64,000 nt of DNA from Paludibacter jiangxiensis (lineage in GTDB: Bacteria > Bacteroidota > Bacteroidia > Bacteroidales > Paludibacteraceae). The notes under the pieces are model-generated. The model did not search any database. It worked only from the letters and a program-made list of their open reading frames with translations, and had not been told where the DNA came from. Location: positions 434,001 through 498,000 of the forward strand of contig NZ_BDCR01000004.1 in the NCBI RefSeq assembly GCF_001618385.1, given 5' to 3'. The position numbers were made by a program, and so were the translations under genes. Of this stretch, positions 1 to 6,797 are shown piece by piece. Position 1 is the stretch's first letter, and each line of letters opens with the position of its first letter.

Positions 1-358
1 CGTCGTAAACGGTTCGGAATGCATTTACCAATTCTTTTTCTACCGCCGATTGCCAAACATAACGAGAAACAAAACTCGAAGTAAACCCCGTAACTCCCAA
101 TTCTTCAAATGCTTCACGATTTAAAGCAGTTTCCACGTTTTCTCCGTAATCCACATGACCACCGACCGCCGTATCCCATTTACCGGGTTGTGTATCCTTG
201 GTCATTGCTCGTTTTTGAAGAAAGAGTTCACCCTTACTGTTGAAAATATGGAGATGTACCACCGGATGCAACCAAAACGTTCCCCCGTGACATTCTTTTC
301 GGGTAGCTTTTCCGATTACGTTTCCCTGCTCATCTACCAAAGGAAATATTTCGTCCAT
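1..358 (-). CDS. NUDIX hydrolase, partial (C-terminus outside window)
   Basis: The first 119 codons of a NUDIX-superfamily pyrophosphohydrolase are visible; the 3' end runs off the window. It starts at an ATG (358-356) with MDEIFPLVDEQGNVIGKATR. The Nudix box is intact around residues 66-88: GGHVDYGENVETALNREAFE followed by ELG, matching GX5EX7REUXEEXGU, whose glutamates bind Mg2+. The arrangement of an N-terminal strand, then FWLHPVVHLHIFN and LFLQKR, resembles the YfcD / isopentenyl-diphosphate isomerase-like subgroup, which acts on nucleotide or isoprenoid diphosphates. The substrate cannot be told from the sequence. The family is certain; the exact role is unknown. Confidence 0.9.
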   Translation of the reverse strand, partial: MDEIFPLVDEQGNVIGKATRKECHGGTFWLHPVVHLHIFNSKGELFLQKRAMTKDTQPGKWDTAVGGHVDYGENVETALNREAFEELGVTGFTSSFVSRYVWQSAVEKELVNAFRTVYD

Positions 359-412
359 AATTGTTTGATCTGAATTAAATTGCTTCCAGTAAGACCTTCA
401 CTAAAAACAATG

Positions 413-420
413 CAAAGGTA
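413..420 (-). promoter_or_regulatory. Candidate Bacteroidetes -7 box for the NUDIX gene
   Basis: Minus-strand TACCTTTG fits the Bacteroidetes -7 consensus TAnnTTTG and lies about 55 bases upstream of the NUDIX ATG. I see no clear TTG -33 element at the usual spacing, so this rests on the -7 box alone. Confidence 0.4.
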
Positions 421-442
421 CTATATTTTCAGGTATGAGAAG

Positions 443-494
443 GTAAAAAAAACGAAACGGCTTATAGCGTTTCATTATCAAACTATAAGCCGTT
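443..494 (-). terminator. Rho-independent terminator after the HD-domain gene
   Basis: A perfect 12-bp inverted repeat (456-467 with 483-494; arm AACGGCTTATAG) has a 15-base loop. Read on the minus strand it is followed by a T-rich tract (TTTCGTTTTTTTT). It sits 30 bases beyond the stop codon of the HD-domain gene. Confidence 0.75.
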
Positions 495-523
495 GTCTGT
501 TGTTTTGCATCTGGTCGGGATTC

Positions 524-1135
524 TTATCTGGATTTGTCAGCCAGTTCCTTTTCCTGCATTGCTTTAATGGTCTCATCTATCAGGTAATCAAATTCCCATC
601 CAAGCATCTCAGCTCCTTGTTGAATGACATCCCGCGAACATCCGGCCGCAAACTTCTTGTCTTTGAACTTCTTTTTAAGCGAAGAAACTGTCAGATCCAG
701 TGTGCTTTTGCTTGGCCGCATAAGTATTGCCGCACCAATCAGACCTGTCAGTTCGTCTATCGCATACAGCACTTTTTCCATTTCATGTTCCGGCTTGACA
801 TTTACTCTGTGACCATAACCATGAGAAACCACCGCCCGTTCAATCTCAGGATCAATATTCTCTGCCTCCATAATTTCCTGAATTTTAATACAATGTTCAT
901 CCGGGAATTGCTCAAAATCCAGATCGTGTAACAAGCCAACCAATCCCCAAAATTCCTGTTCTTGTGTATAGCCTAAGATTCGAGCAAAATAACGCATGGT
1001 AGCTTCTACAGTTTCAGCGTGTTGAATATGAAACTCCTCCCTGTTGAATTGTTTCAAGAGCTTAATTGCACTGTTTCTGGAGACGATCGGGCTTATTCGT
1101 GCGGCATTATCCTTTGGTAAATGTTCTATTCTCAT
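524..1135 (-). CDS. HD-domain (HDIG-type) phosphohydrolase-like protein
   Basis: A 203-residue cytosolic protein with an HD domain over about residues 35-130. The metal-binding pattern is a leading His (HAETVEATMRYFAR), the HD doublet in GLLHDLDFEQFPDEH, a further His in VSHGYGH and a closing Asp in YAIDELTGL. HD proteins of this size are metal-dependent phosphohydrolases acting on nucleotides or phosphate esters. It has no synthetase or sensor domain, so it is not a full RelA/SpoT or HD-GYP protein. The start is an ATG, 13 bases after the DUF4249 gene, so it is probably co-transcribed with the TonB receptor/DUF4249 pair. The substrate is unknown. Confidence 0.8.
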   Translation of the reverse strand: MRIEHLPKDNAARISPIVSRNSAIKLLKQFNREEFHIQHAETVEATMRYFARILGYTQEQEFWGLVGLLHDLDFEQFPDEHCIKIQEIMEAENIDPEIERAVVSHGYGHRVNVKPEHEMEKVLYAIDELTGLIGAAILMRPSKSTLDLTVSSLKKKFKDKKFAAGCSRDVIQQGAEMLGWEFDYLIDETIKAMQEKELADKSR

Positions 1136-1148
1136 AATTGTAATTCAA

Positions 1149-2024
1149 CTATTTGAAAATTGTTTCAGCTCTGGAAATAGCATATGCGGCAAAATAACCT
1201 CTGGGATTATTTATCGCGTTTTTCGGGAAAGTCTGTATGATATTTGTCCTGATATTGGCCGGCTGACCTCCTAACAGAGGATTATGGCCACGGGATTCAT
1301 TTTTTACTTCTCCTATAAAATTATAATAATCCTGTGAGATACTGCATGTTTCCAACATTACCCGATCGCCGGAATGAATTTTTTCCGCTTTATTTTCAGA
1401 ACGAATATATAACATGGTTTTGCCGCTCACTTCCATCCCGTCAAACAAAGCATCGCTAATTAATCCCCATTCTGTAATTGTATCCGAGATACATGTTTTA
1501 TTTTTATAAGCTTTGGTCAGATAATAGTTAGATACTCCTGATGGATCTTTCATCCAAGCATTTACAGCCCACACATTTTCATAAAGAAGGACTTGCTTTT
1601 CCACCTGTATCTTTTTGAGCGGAGGAACTGCATTAAGCGTACTTGTAGCTGTATATGTTTCTTTGATGTCATCTTCATTTACATCTATATCACTTATAGT
1701 TAAAGTATAAGTACGTCCAGCCACACCAAAATAATTCGATGGTGTTTTATATGCCCCCTTTTCCTGTGCATCTTCGTGTAACGTTATGGATGTAATGCCA
1801 TCACTGAGAGTGACCGATGCACCTGAAACTACACTGACTGGCTGGTCACAAAAATAATTGCCTGTCTTTTTAAGACGCACCACATGCTCCGTGGTGTCGG
1901 TACTAATAGCGCCGTCTACGACAAGTTCTACCGGGATAGAATCAAGGTTGACATTGAAATCTGTTGTACAGGACACAAACGCTATTGCCATAAAAATTGC
2001 ATAGAGGTATAATTGTGGTTTCAT
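1149..2024 (-). CDS. DUF4249 domain-containing lipoprotein
   Basis: A 291-residue protein with a lipoprotein signal peptide (LYAIFMAIAFVSC, lipobox Cys19). Residues ~20-285 fit DUF4249: an N-terminal strand ELVVDGAIS, then a Thr/Ser-rich Ig-like part (GASVTLSDG, YTLTISD) and a C-terminal region ending GYFAAYAIS. DUF4249 proteins are Bacteroidetes surface lipoproteins almost always encoded beside a TonB-dependent receptor, as here (receptor 84 bases upstream). By analogy with SusD they are thought to help capture a ligand, but the substrate is not known. The family call is firm; the function is inferred from gene pairing. Confidence 0.85.
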   Translation of the reverse strand: MKPQLYLYAIFMAIAFVSCTTDFNVNLDSIPVELVVDGAISTDTTEHVVRLKKTGNYFCDQPVSVVSGASVTLSDGITSITLHEDAQEKGAYKTPSNYFGVAGRTYTLTISDIDVNEDDIKETYTATSTLNAVPPLKKIQVEKQVLLYENVWAVNAWMKDPSGVSNYYLTKAYKNKTCISDTITEWGLISDALFDGMEVSGKTMLYIRSENKAEKIHSGDRVMLETCSISQDYYNFIGEVKNESRGHNPLLGGQPANIRTNIIQTFPKNAINNPRGYFAAYAISRAETIFK

Positions 2025-2108
2025 GTTTAGAACAACTGATTATTAGTGATTTAATTATAACATACAACTCCATTTTGGTGTTGCAGAGCAACAAATTTTT
2101 TCTTCTGT

Positions 2109-4448
2109 TTAAAATTTAAAATTATAAGTTATTGAGGGAATAGCTGTAAAGAGGTAGGTCATTTTAGCTTTAGTTATGTACGGATCGTTTTGGTCCTGAA
2201 CAAAGTTGATTGCCCATGCATTTTTATGTCCATAAACATTGTACAAAGAAAAATTCCACTCACTCTTCCATTTCCGTTTTTTAATGCTCCGGGGTACCCA
2301 TGTAAGAGAGACATCCATCCTGTGATAGTCAGGCATACGATATGCATTGCGTTTAGAATAAACAGGCAGAATTACCCCTCCTAATTCCATCCGGCCAACC
2401 GGATACGTAATTGGTAACCCTGTTGCATAAACAAACGTAGATCCAAAATACAAACCTTTTTGCAATTCGTAATTTCCTACTATATAAATCGTATTAGGAC
2501 GATCAAATGGCGATCTGTATGGTTGATTGTCATTTACTCCATTAATAGTGCATTGGGCATGAGAATAAGTATAACTAATCCAACCTGTAAGTTTCCCTTT
2601 CGTCTTTTGCAGCTGAAATTCTGCACCATAAGCATACGAATTACCAAAACGCAATTCCCCGTCGAGTTCTTGATTCATAATTAATCGTGCGTGATCCTTG
2701 AAATCAATGGTATGATGCATGCGTTTATAAAACAATTCAACCGACGTTTCAATAGTATTGGTGAATAAACTCCGAAAATAACCGATAGCAAACTGATGAC
2801 ATCCTTGTGGTTGAACGTTTTTTCCGGAGGTAAACCACAAATCAAGTGGTGTTCCGGCCGTAGAATTGGATGCCATTTGTAAATATTGATTGGTACGGGC
2901 ATAACTGGCTTTGAAAGACGAATTGTCGTCAATAAAATAATTAATGCCCAAGCGTGGAGAAACGCGAAGAAAAGCCTTTATAATTTGTCCCGACTTATAA
3001 ACAGTCGAGTCTATCGCATTGTAATTTGAGTCATAATTGTAGACTGTTCCCTTTCCAATATCCGCAAAACAGGTGGAACGCAAACCTGCTTTTATCAATA
3101 CGCGTTCCGAAAGTTTATACTCATCGGTAATGTACAGCGAATTTTCGATAGCATACACATTGGGTAAGAGAAGGGCAGTCGATCCCACAGCTTTATTTTC
3201 TGAGGTAATTTTACCCGGGTGAAGTATATGATATATACCGGTATAGCCAAATTTCAGGGTATGGCGAGGATTGCTAACATACGTAAAATCACTTCTGAGA
3301 TTGAAATCCCGCATGGCATATTGCCAGTCAAAATTATTATCTGTACTATATTTCGATTGAAGGTTGTATCTAAAGCGACTATAATTCAAAGAGATATTAC
3401 TGAATAGCTTTTGTGAAAACAGGTGATTCCATCGTGCCGTAACAGCGGCATTTCCAAAGCTGAACCCCAAATTACTATTATTGAAAAAGTCATTACCCAA
3501 ATAGGCAGAAATAAAAACGCGGTTGTTTTTATCAAATTTATGATTGATCTTGGCATTTAAATCATAGAAATACAATTCATTATCTTTTATATCGGCATTA
3601 TGCGACATTTTCAGGAACATATCGGCATAAGTACGCCTTCCTGATACGATGAATGTGGTTTTATCTGAATCAAGAGGTCCATCCAATGTCAACCTGCTGG
3701 ATATTAAACCAATACCTCCACTACCAGATAATTTCTTCGAATTGCCATCTTTTGTTTGTACCTTCAGCAGTGAAGACAAGCGCCCGCCATACGAAGCAGG
3801 TATATCTCCTTTGTACAGAGTCATATTCCGGATAGCATCATTATTGAAAACCGAAAAGAAACCCATCATGTGAGATGCATTAAAAATGGGCGCATCATCT
3901 AATAGGATTAAATTCTGATCAACACCACCTCCACGAACACTGAAACTGGATGACCCCTCTCCTGCCGATACTACTCCGGGCAATAACTGAACCACCTTTA
4001 GTAAGTCTACTTCACCCATGAGTGCCGGCATTTTACGCATTGTATTAATGGATACCTGCTGTTTGCTCATGGTAGTCGATTCTATCAGATCTGAATTTTT
4101 AGAAGAAATGACCACCTCTTTCATCTCTTTAGTGGCTATTTGCATTTCCAGATCCAGTTTTTTCGACGTCGTCAGGTCTATATGTAAAATCTGCGTTTGA
4201 TAGCCCAGATATGAGACTTCAATGGTATATTTACCTTTGGGTATGTTGATGGAATAGAAGCCCGACTGATTTGTAGCAGCCCCGGTTCTCAGTTCGCAAA
4301 TATTCACAGTGACACCTATCAAAGCTTCTCCATTTGCATGGTCTTTGATGGTTCCACTCAGGCTGATTTTATCTGTTGTCGGTACAATGGCAGATAAAGC
4401 GGAAACATGAAATAAGAAAGAAATTATAATTAAAAGTCGGAATATCAT
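2109..4448 (-). CDS. TonB-dependent outer-membrane receptor with carboxypeptidase-like N-terminal domain
   Basis: 779 residues from ATG 4448; an in-frame TTG three codons earlier would clip the signal peptide pattern. Order: signal peptide (MIFRLLIIISFLFHVSALSA), a CarboxypepD_reg-like beta-sandwich (LSGTIKDHANGEALIGVTV through IEVSYLGYQTQ), a plug domain (PALMGEVDLLKVVQLLPGVV, FSVRGGGVDQNLILLDDAPI), then a 22-strand-type barrel ending in the aromatic Tyr-Asn-Phe-Lys-Phe expected at an outer-membrane barrel terminus. It imports an unidentified ligand with TonB/ExbBD energy. It is shorter than SusC proteins (~1000 residues) and belongs to the class paired with DUF4249 rather than SusD. It probably starts a three-gene operon (receptor, DUF4249, HD protein). 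Confidence 0.92.
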   Translation of the reverse strand: MIFRLLIIISFLFHVSALSAIVPTTDKISLSGTIKDHANGEALIGVTVNICELRTGAATNQSGFYSINIPKGKYTIEVSYLGYQTQILHIDLTTSKKLDLEMQIATKEMKEVVISSKNSDLIESTTMSKQQVSINTMRKMPALMGEVDLLKVVQLLPGVVSAGEGSSSFSVRGGGVDQNLILLDDAPIFNASHMMGFFSVFNNDAIRNMTLYKGDIPASYGGRLSSLLKVQTKDGNSKKLSGSGGIGLISSRLTLDGPLDSDKTTFIVSGRRTYADMFLKMSHNADIKDNELYFYDLNAKINHKFDKNNRVFISAYLGNDFFNNSNLGFSFGNAAVTARWNHLFSQKLFSNISLNYSRFRYNLQSKYSTDNNFDWQYAMRDFNLRSDFTYVSNPRHTLKFGYTGIYHILHPGKITSENKAVGSTALLLPNVYAIENSLYITDEYKLSERVLIKAGLRSTCFADIGKGTVYNYDSNYNAIDSTVYKSGQIIKAFLRVSPRLGINYFIDDNSSFKASYARTNQYLQMASNSTAGTPLDLWFTSGKNVQPQGCHQFAIGYFRSLFTNTIETSVELFYKRMHHTIDFKDHARLIMNQELDGELRFGNSYAYGAEFQLQKTKGKLTGWISYTYSHAQCTINGVNDNQPYRSPFDRPNTIYIVGNYELQKGLYFGSTFVYATGLPITYPVGRMELGGVILPVYSKRNAYRMPDYHRMDVSLTWVPRSIKKRKWKSEWNFSLYNVYGHKNAWAINFVQDQNDPYITKAKMTYLFTAIPSITYNFKF

Positions 4449-4596
4449 ACAAAACAAATCTACTTAAGAGTTACAACTAATCACATGCACTTAAACACGT
4501 TAGAAAATCAAGCATTTAACCCTTTAGATTTTGTTAGTACGGTATTAACAATGTAGAAAGACAAATATTTGCTGGCGTTCCAGTGAAAAGAAAGAT

Positions 4597-4604
4597 CAAA
4601 GATA
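4597..4604 (-). promoter_or_regulatory. Candidate -7 box for TonB receptor operon
   Basis: Minus-strand TATCTTTG matches TAnnTTTG, about 150 bases upstream of the receptor ATG. There is no convincing TTG at the -33 position, so the call is weak. Confidence 0.4.
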
Positions 4605-4687
4605 ATTCAAATTCTAATATTTATTCGCTTTTAAGGATATTTTTAACACTATTATCTATTTCGGTAAAATTCCGTATTAAATAAACA

Positions 4688-4725
4688 AACCAGAGAAGCG
4701 CAATAGTGTTGTCACCTCTCTGGTT
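4688..4725 (-). terminator. Likely terminator after the YbaK-type deacylase gene
   Basis: A 9-bp inverted repeat (4688-4696 with 4717-4725; arm AACCAGAGA) is followed on the minus strand by TTTGTTTATTT. It lies 40 bases past the stop codon of the deacylase gene. Confidence 0.55.
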
Positions 4726-4766
4726 ATTGTAAAAAGAATACGCATTATCATTCGCAATGCAGCCCT

Positions 4767-5222
4767 TCAAAAACGTACAATTTTAGGTTTAACTAAATCC
4801 TCAAAATCTTTGTATGACAGTCTGATGAGTTCGGTAAGAGTTCCCGCATTAAAGGCAATCTCTTTATCTTCCGTCAGAGCAGTCGAGACATAAACATCCA
4901 TTCCGTAGAGGTTTCCGAAAGGCGGCATGGCGCCCAGCTCGCAGCCAGGGAACTTGTCTAAGAATTCGCGTTCGTTACAAACAGATACCGTTTCTGCTCC
5001 GATGGCTTCTTTCAGCATGTCGGGATGAACTCGTCCGGAAGCCGGAAGCACAGCCAATGCCATTTTTCCGTTTACCCGTATCACAACCGTTTTTGCCAGT
5101 TCCTGTCCATGGATATGTGCAGAATGGGCAATTTCGTTGGCCGTGTAAGCTTTCGAATGGCGAATGGAGACAAATTTGATGTTATTGGCGTTGAGAAACT
5201 CAACTAATTTGGCAACTGGCAT
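4767..5222 (-). CDS. YbaK/EbsC-type aminoacyl-tRNA deacylase
   Basis: 151 residues from ATG 5222 (MPVAKLVEFLNANNIKFVSI). A longer frame to 5327 would overlap the upstream gene and adds an unlikely Pro/Ser-rich leader. The YbaK/aaRS-associated fold spans residues ~20-145, with the motifs KTVVIRVNGKMALAVLPAS (containing the conserved Lys used for catalysis), GAMPPFGNLYGMDVYV (the GxxxPfG signature) and IAFNAGTLTELIRLS. Stand-alone members of this family clear mischarged Cys- or Ala-tRNA-Pro in trans. Nothing here separates YbaK-like from ProX-like specificity. It follows the Mth938-domain gene by 64 bases and ends at a terminator hairpin. Confidence 0.88.
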   Translation of the reverse strand: MPVAKLVEFLNANNIKFVSIRHSKAYTANEIAHSAHIHGQELAKTVVIRVNGKMALAVLPASGRVHPDMLKEAIGAETVSVCNEREFLDKFPGCELGAMPPFGNLYGMDVYVSTALTEDKEIAFNAGTLTELIRLSYKDFEDLVKPKIVRF

Positions 5223-5286
5223 AATAATCTGATTTAGAATGTAGACAATATACCAATGTAAGGCCGGAGAGGCCCGGTGAGAGGTG

Positions 5287-5649
5287 TCAGCAGGTGACAT
5301 GGAACAAGCCGATGGCGGCTTCTTCAACTGAATTCCAGGTCTCTATAGCCTGGGGTGTGGGTAACAGCAGCACGTGACATCCGTGTTGCTTGAAATATTC
5401 GTTTGCTGTGTCTGATAGTTCAACGTATCCGGTCTGTCCGGTACCGACAATCAACAATGCTGCTCCGGCAGCGTATACATCATGCGCTTCGTCCAGCGAC
5501 AGAATGTGAGAAGTGCCGTATTGTGCACTCGACAAGCGTTTGTTGCGGTTTCTTACCGTTCCATCCAAACCGATCACCACGTCGTGCGTATAGGTTTTTC
5601 CTTCAATGGTAATCTCTCCGAAACGGGTGCTGTCGATTGTAGGTTGCAT
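5287..5649 (-). CDS. Mth938-like (DUF498) domain protein
   Basis: A 120-residue protein that is essentially one Mth938 domain (also in human AAMDC and the complex I factor NDUFAF3). It starts FGEITIEGKTYTHDVVIGLD, with the central glycine-rich strand AAGAALLIVGTGQTGYVELS and later HGCHVLLLPTPQAIETWN, the family's hallmark LPTPxA. The biochemical function of bacterial stand-alone members is not established. ATG start, no signal peptide, cytoplasmic. It is the first gene of a likely two-gene unit with the YbaK-type deacylase, and marks the edge of the repeat-rich accessory island that starts just upstream. Confidence 0.85.
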   Translation of the reverse strand: MQPTIDSTRFGEITIEGKTYTHDVVIGLDGTVRNRNKRLSSAQYGTSHILSLDEAHDVYAAGAALLIVGTGQTGYVELSDTANEYFKQHGCHVLLLPTPQAIETWNSVEEAAIGLFHVTC

Positions 5650-6113
5650 AGGCTGAATATCTGATCAAATACTTTGTAAAGGTAAGATTTTCGGAAGGAA
5701 GTTGTACTGCGGGGCTATAGAAAATGAAGATGTGATTCTTGCTAACCCAAACCCACTGACGATCTACGATGTCAGTACTGTAAGCCTGAAGGGGCTTTAA
5801 TCTGGCTGCAGTTAGTTGTATCTTTTCTTTCAGGGCTAAAGCCCGGTACGTCTTGTCTTGCTGCAGCCTCCGCCCTAAAGGACGGAGTTATTATCTTCGG
5901 CTTATACTATCTTTTGGATGACTTTGCAACTAAGGTGAGTGTTGCTTAATAAACTTCAAGGATAACAGATTAACTTATGCTGTCCGTGATTTCCATCACT
6001 ATATCCTTTAAGAAAATGCTGTAATCAATTATAAATCTAGAATTTTACTCTCTGTTGTTATCATAACCCCGTCCTTCAGGGCGGGGATCCAGACGATGCT
6101 ACGCCGATTGGCT
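5650..6113. other. Non-coding repeat-bearing region upstream of the Y1 transposase
   Basis: There is no convincing gene. The stretch contains one forward and one reverse copy of the two-hairpin REP-like repeat, plus a degenerate fragment near 5785-5800 (CTGAAGGGGCTTTAAT). The short open frames crossing it are translations of the repeats (they share the peptide PALKDGVM with the second repeat pair) and should not be annotated as proteins. Confidence 0.7.
5829..5893 (+). repeat. REP-like element, forward copy 1
   Basis: This unit has two small hairpins: the palindrome GGGCTAAAGCCC (from 5833) and, about 25 bases on, CCGCCCTAAAGGACGG (from 5870), followed by AGTTAT. The same order occurs in forward copy 2, and the reverse complement in two more copies. 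Similarity to copy 2 goes on for about 45 bases past the second hairpin (GCTTAT ... GCAAC ... GTG), so the full unit may be near 110 bases. Confidence 0.8.
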
Positions 6114-6120
6114 TTAGCCT
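6057..6120 (-). repeat. REP-like element, reverse copy 1
   Basis: Reverse orientation of the repeat: CCCCGTCCTTCAGGGCGGGG (6067-6086) forms an 8-bp stem, then GATTGGCTTTAGCC (6106-6119) carries the small palindrome. The transposase stop codon TAA (6116-6114) lies inside this palindrome, so the gene ends in the repeat. Confidence 0.85.
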
Positions 6121-6545
6121 TGAGGAGTATACCCATAACTCTCCAAGAACTTATTATACTCTTCCGTAAATGAGAGTTTTCGGTGATGTTCATCCTGATT
6201 GAGAATGTATGCCCGCACTTTATCTTTCTGGGATTCACTGACTGAAGCGGCAAAGTATTCGTCAGCCCATTCAAACTTTGGTTTTAGCAACTTCTGTTTG
6301 TTAATCCAAAAGGATGATTCTCCTTTTATCAAATTAATGGCTTTGGCAACCGACATGTCTGCATTGAGATAAAACAGGCAGTGAATATGATCTGGTTGCG
6401 AATTGAGCGTATCAATGAAAATCTCTTTGATTCCAGCATTCTCCTTGATATGCGACAAAATTTCAGTCCGGAGGTGTTGAGCAATAGCGCTTTCTCTATT
6501 TTTGGTACCCCAAACGGCATGAATCAATACTTTTGCGTAGGCCAT
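6114..6545 (-). CDS. IS200-like / REP-associated Y1 (HUH) transposase
   Basis: A 143-residue single-domain Y1 transposase. The HUH metal-binding motif is in SQPDHIHCLFYL (HIH, residues ~53-55), and the catalytic Tyr is in the family motif YILNQDEHH (residues ~112-120). It starts MAYAKVLIHAVWGTKNRE, the usual beta-strand plus W-T entry of the fold. These enzymes cut single-stranded DNA at hairpin-flanked sites through a 5'-phosphotyrosine. The gene appears intact. Its stop lies inside one repeat hairpin, and its upstream region is another repeat, so expression and recognition sequences are superposed. It sits in an accessory island with a SIR2-TPR gene. Confidence 0.9.
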   Translation of the reverse strand: MAYAKVLIHAVWGTKNRESAIAQHLRTEILSHIKENAGIKEIFIDTLNSQPDHIHCLFYLNADMSVAKAINLIKGESSFWINKQKLLKPKFEWADEYFAASVSESQKDKVRAYILNQDEHHRKLSFTEEYNKFLESYGYTPQG

Positions 6546-6558
6546 ATTTCTTTTTTTC

Positions 6559-6621
6559 AGGGCTAAAGCCCCATTTGTTTACTCATGGTATTATCTCCGC
6601 CCTAAAGGACGGAGTTATAAT
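6559..6621 (+). repeat. REP-like element, forward copy 2
   Basis: Palindrome GGGCTAAAGCCCC (6560-6572), then CCGCCCTAAAGGACGG (6598-6613) and AGTTATAAT. It begins immediately upstream of the transposase start codon, separated from it by a pyrimidine-rich stretch as seen on the plus strand. Confidence 0.85.
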
Positions 6622-6699
6622 TCTCTGCTTATTCCAGCCGTTTCTGGTTTCGGTGCAACGGTAAGTGCCTTCATACAGACCCGCTCTATCTCTGGCGGT

Positions 6700-6766
6700 C
6701 ATCATAACCCCGTCCTTCAGGGCGGGGCTGAAAACGTAGCTTTGCAGATTGGCTTTAGCCATGATT
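6700..6766 (-). repeat. REP-like element, reverse copy 2
   Basis: CATAACCCCGTCCTTCAGGG followed by CGGGG matches reverse copy 1 base for base across the stem; the distal hairpin GATTGGCTTTAGCC is also conserved (6748-6761). Only the 20-base connector differs. A spurious minus-strand open frame of 65 codons runs through copies 2. Confidence 0.85.
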
Positions 6767-6797
6767 GAAAGAAAGAACAAGTGCCAGTCATCTTTAA

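Larger units (their letters stand above)
4449..4766. other. AT-rich intergenic region between TonB receptor and ybaK-like gene
   Basis: I see no coding sequence or RNA gene in these 318 bases. They hold a candidate -7 box (4597-4604) for the receptor operon and a terminator-like hairpin (4688-4725) for the deacylase gene. Confidence 0.6.
6057..6621 (-). mobile_element. REP-associated Y1 transposase unit (IS200-like/RAYT)
   Basis: A single HUH transposase gene is flanked on both sides by inverted copies of a two-hairpin repeat: reverse copy at 6057-6120 overlapping the stop codon, forward copy at 6559-6621 beginning about 14 bases upstream of the ATG. A second repeat pair member lies on each outer side (5829-5893 and 6700-6766). 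There is no TnpB or accessory gene. This is the architecture of REP-associated tyrosine transposases, where the transposase acts on the hairpins. An IS200 element with hairpin ends is the alternative reading. Confidence 0.75.

Noticed and set aside
2079-2093. TGTTGC-AGA-GCAACA hairpin between the TonB receptor and DUF4249 genes
   Set aside because: Six base pairs with a T-tract only on the plus strand, while both genes are minus-strand; not a useful terminator for them.
6029-6274. An 81-codon frame overlapping the transposase 3' end
   Set aside because: It runs antiparallel in frame to the real gene and through a repeat; the peptide PALKDGVM again comes from the hairpin.
6583-6780. A 65-codon minus-strand frame (MAKANLQSYVFSPALKDGVM...) between the transposase and the SIR2 gene
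   Set aside because: It is the translation of two REP-like repeat copies and shares its peptide with a frame in the other repeat pair; it has no protein character.
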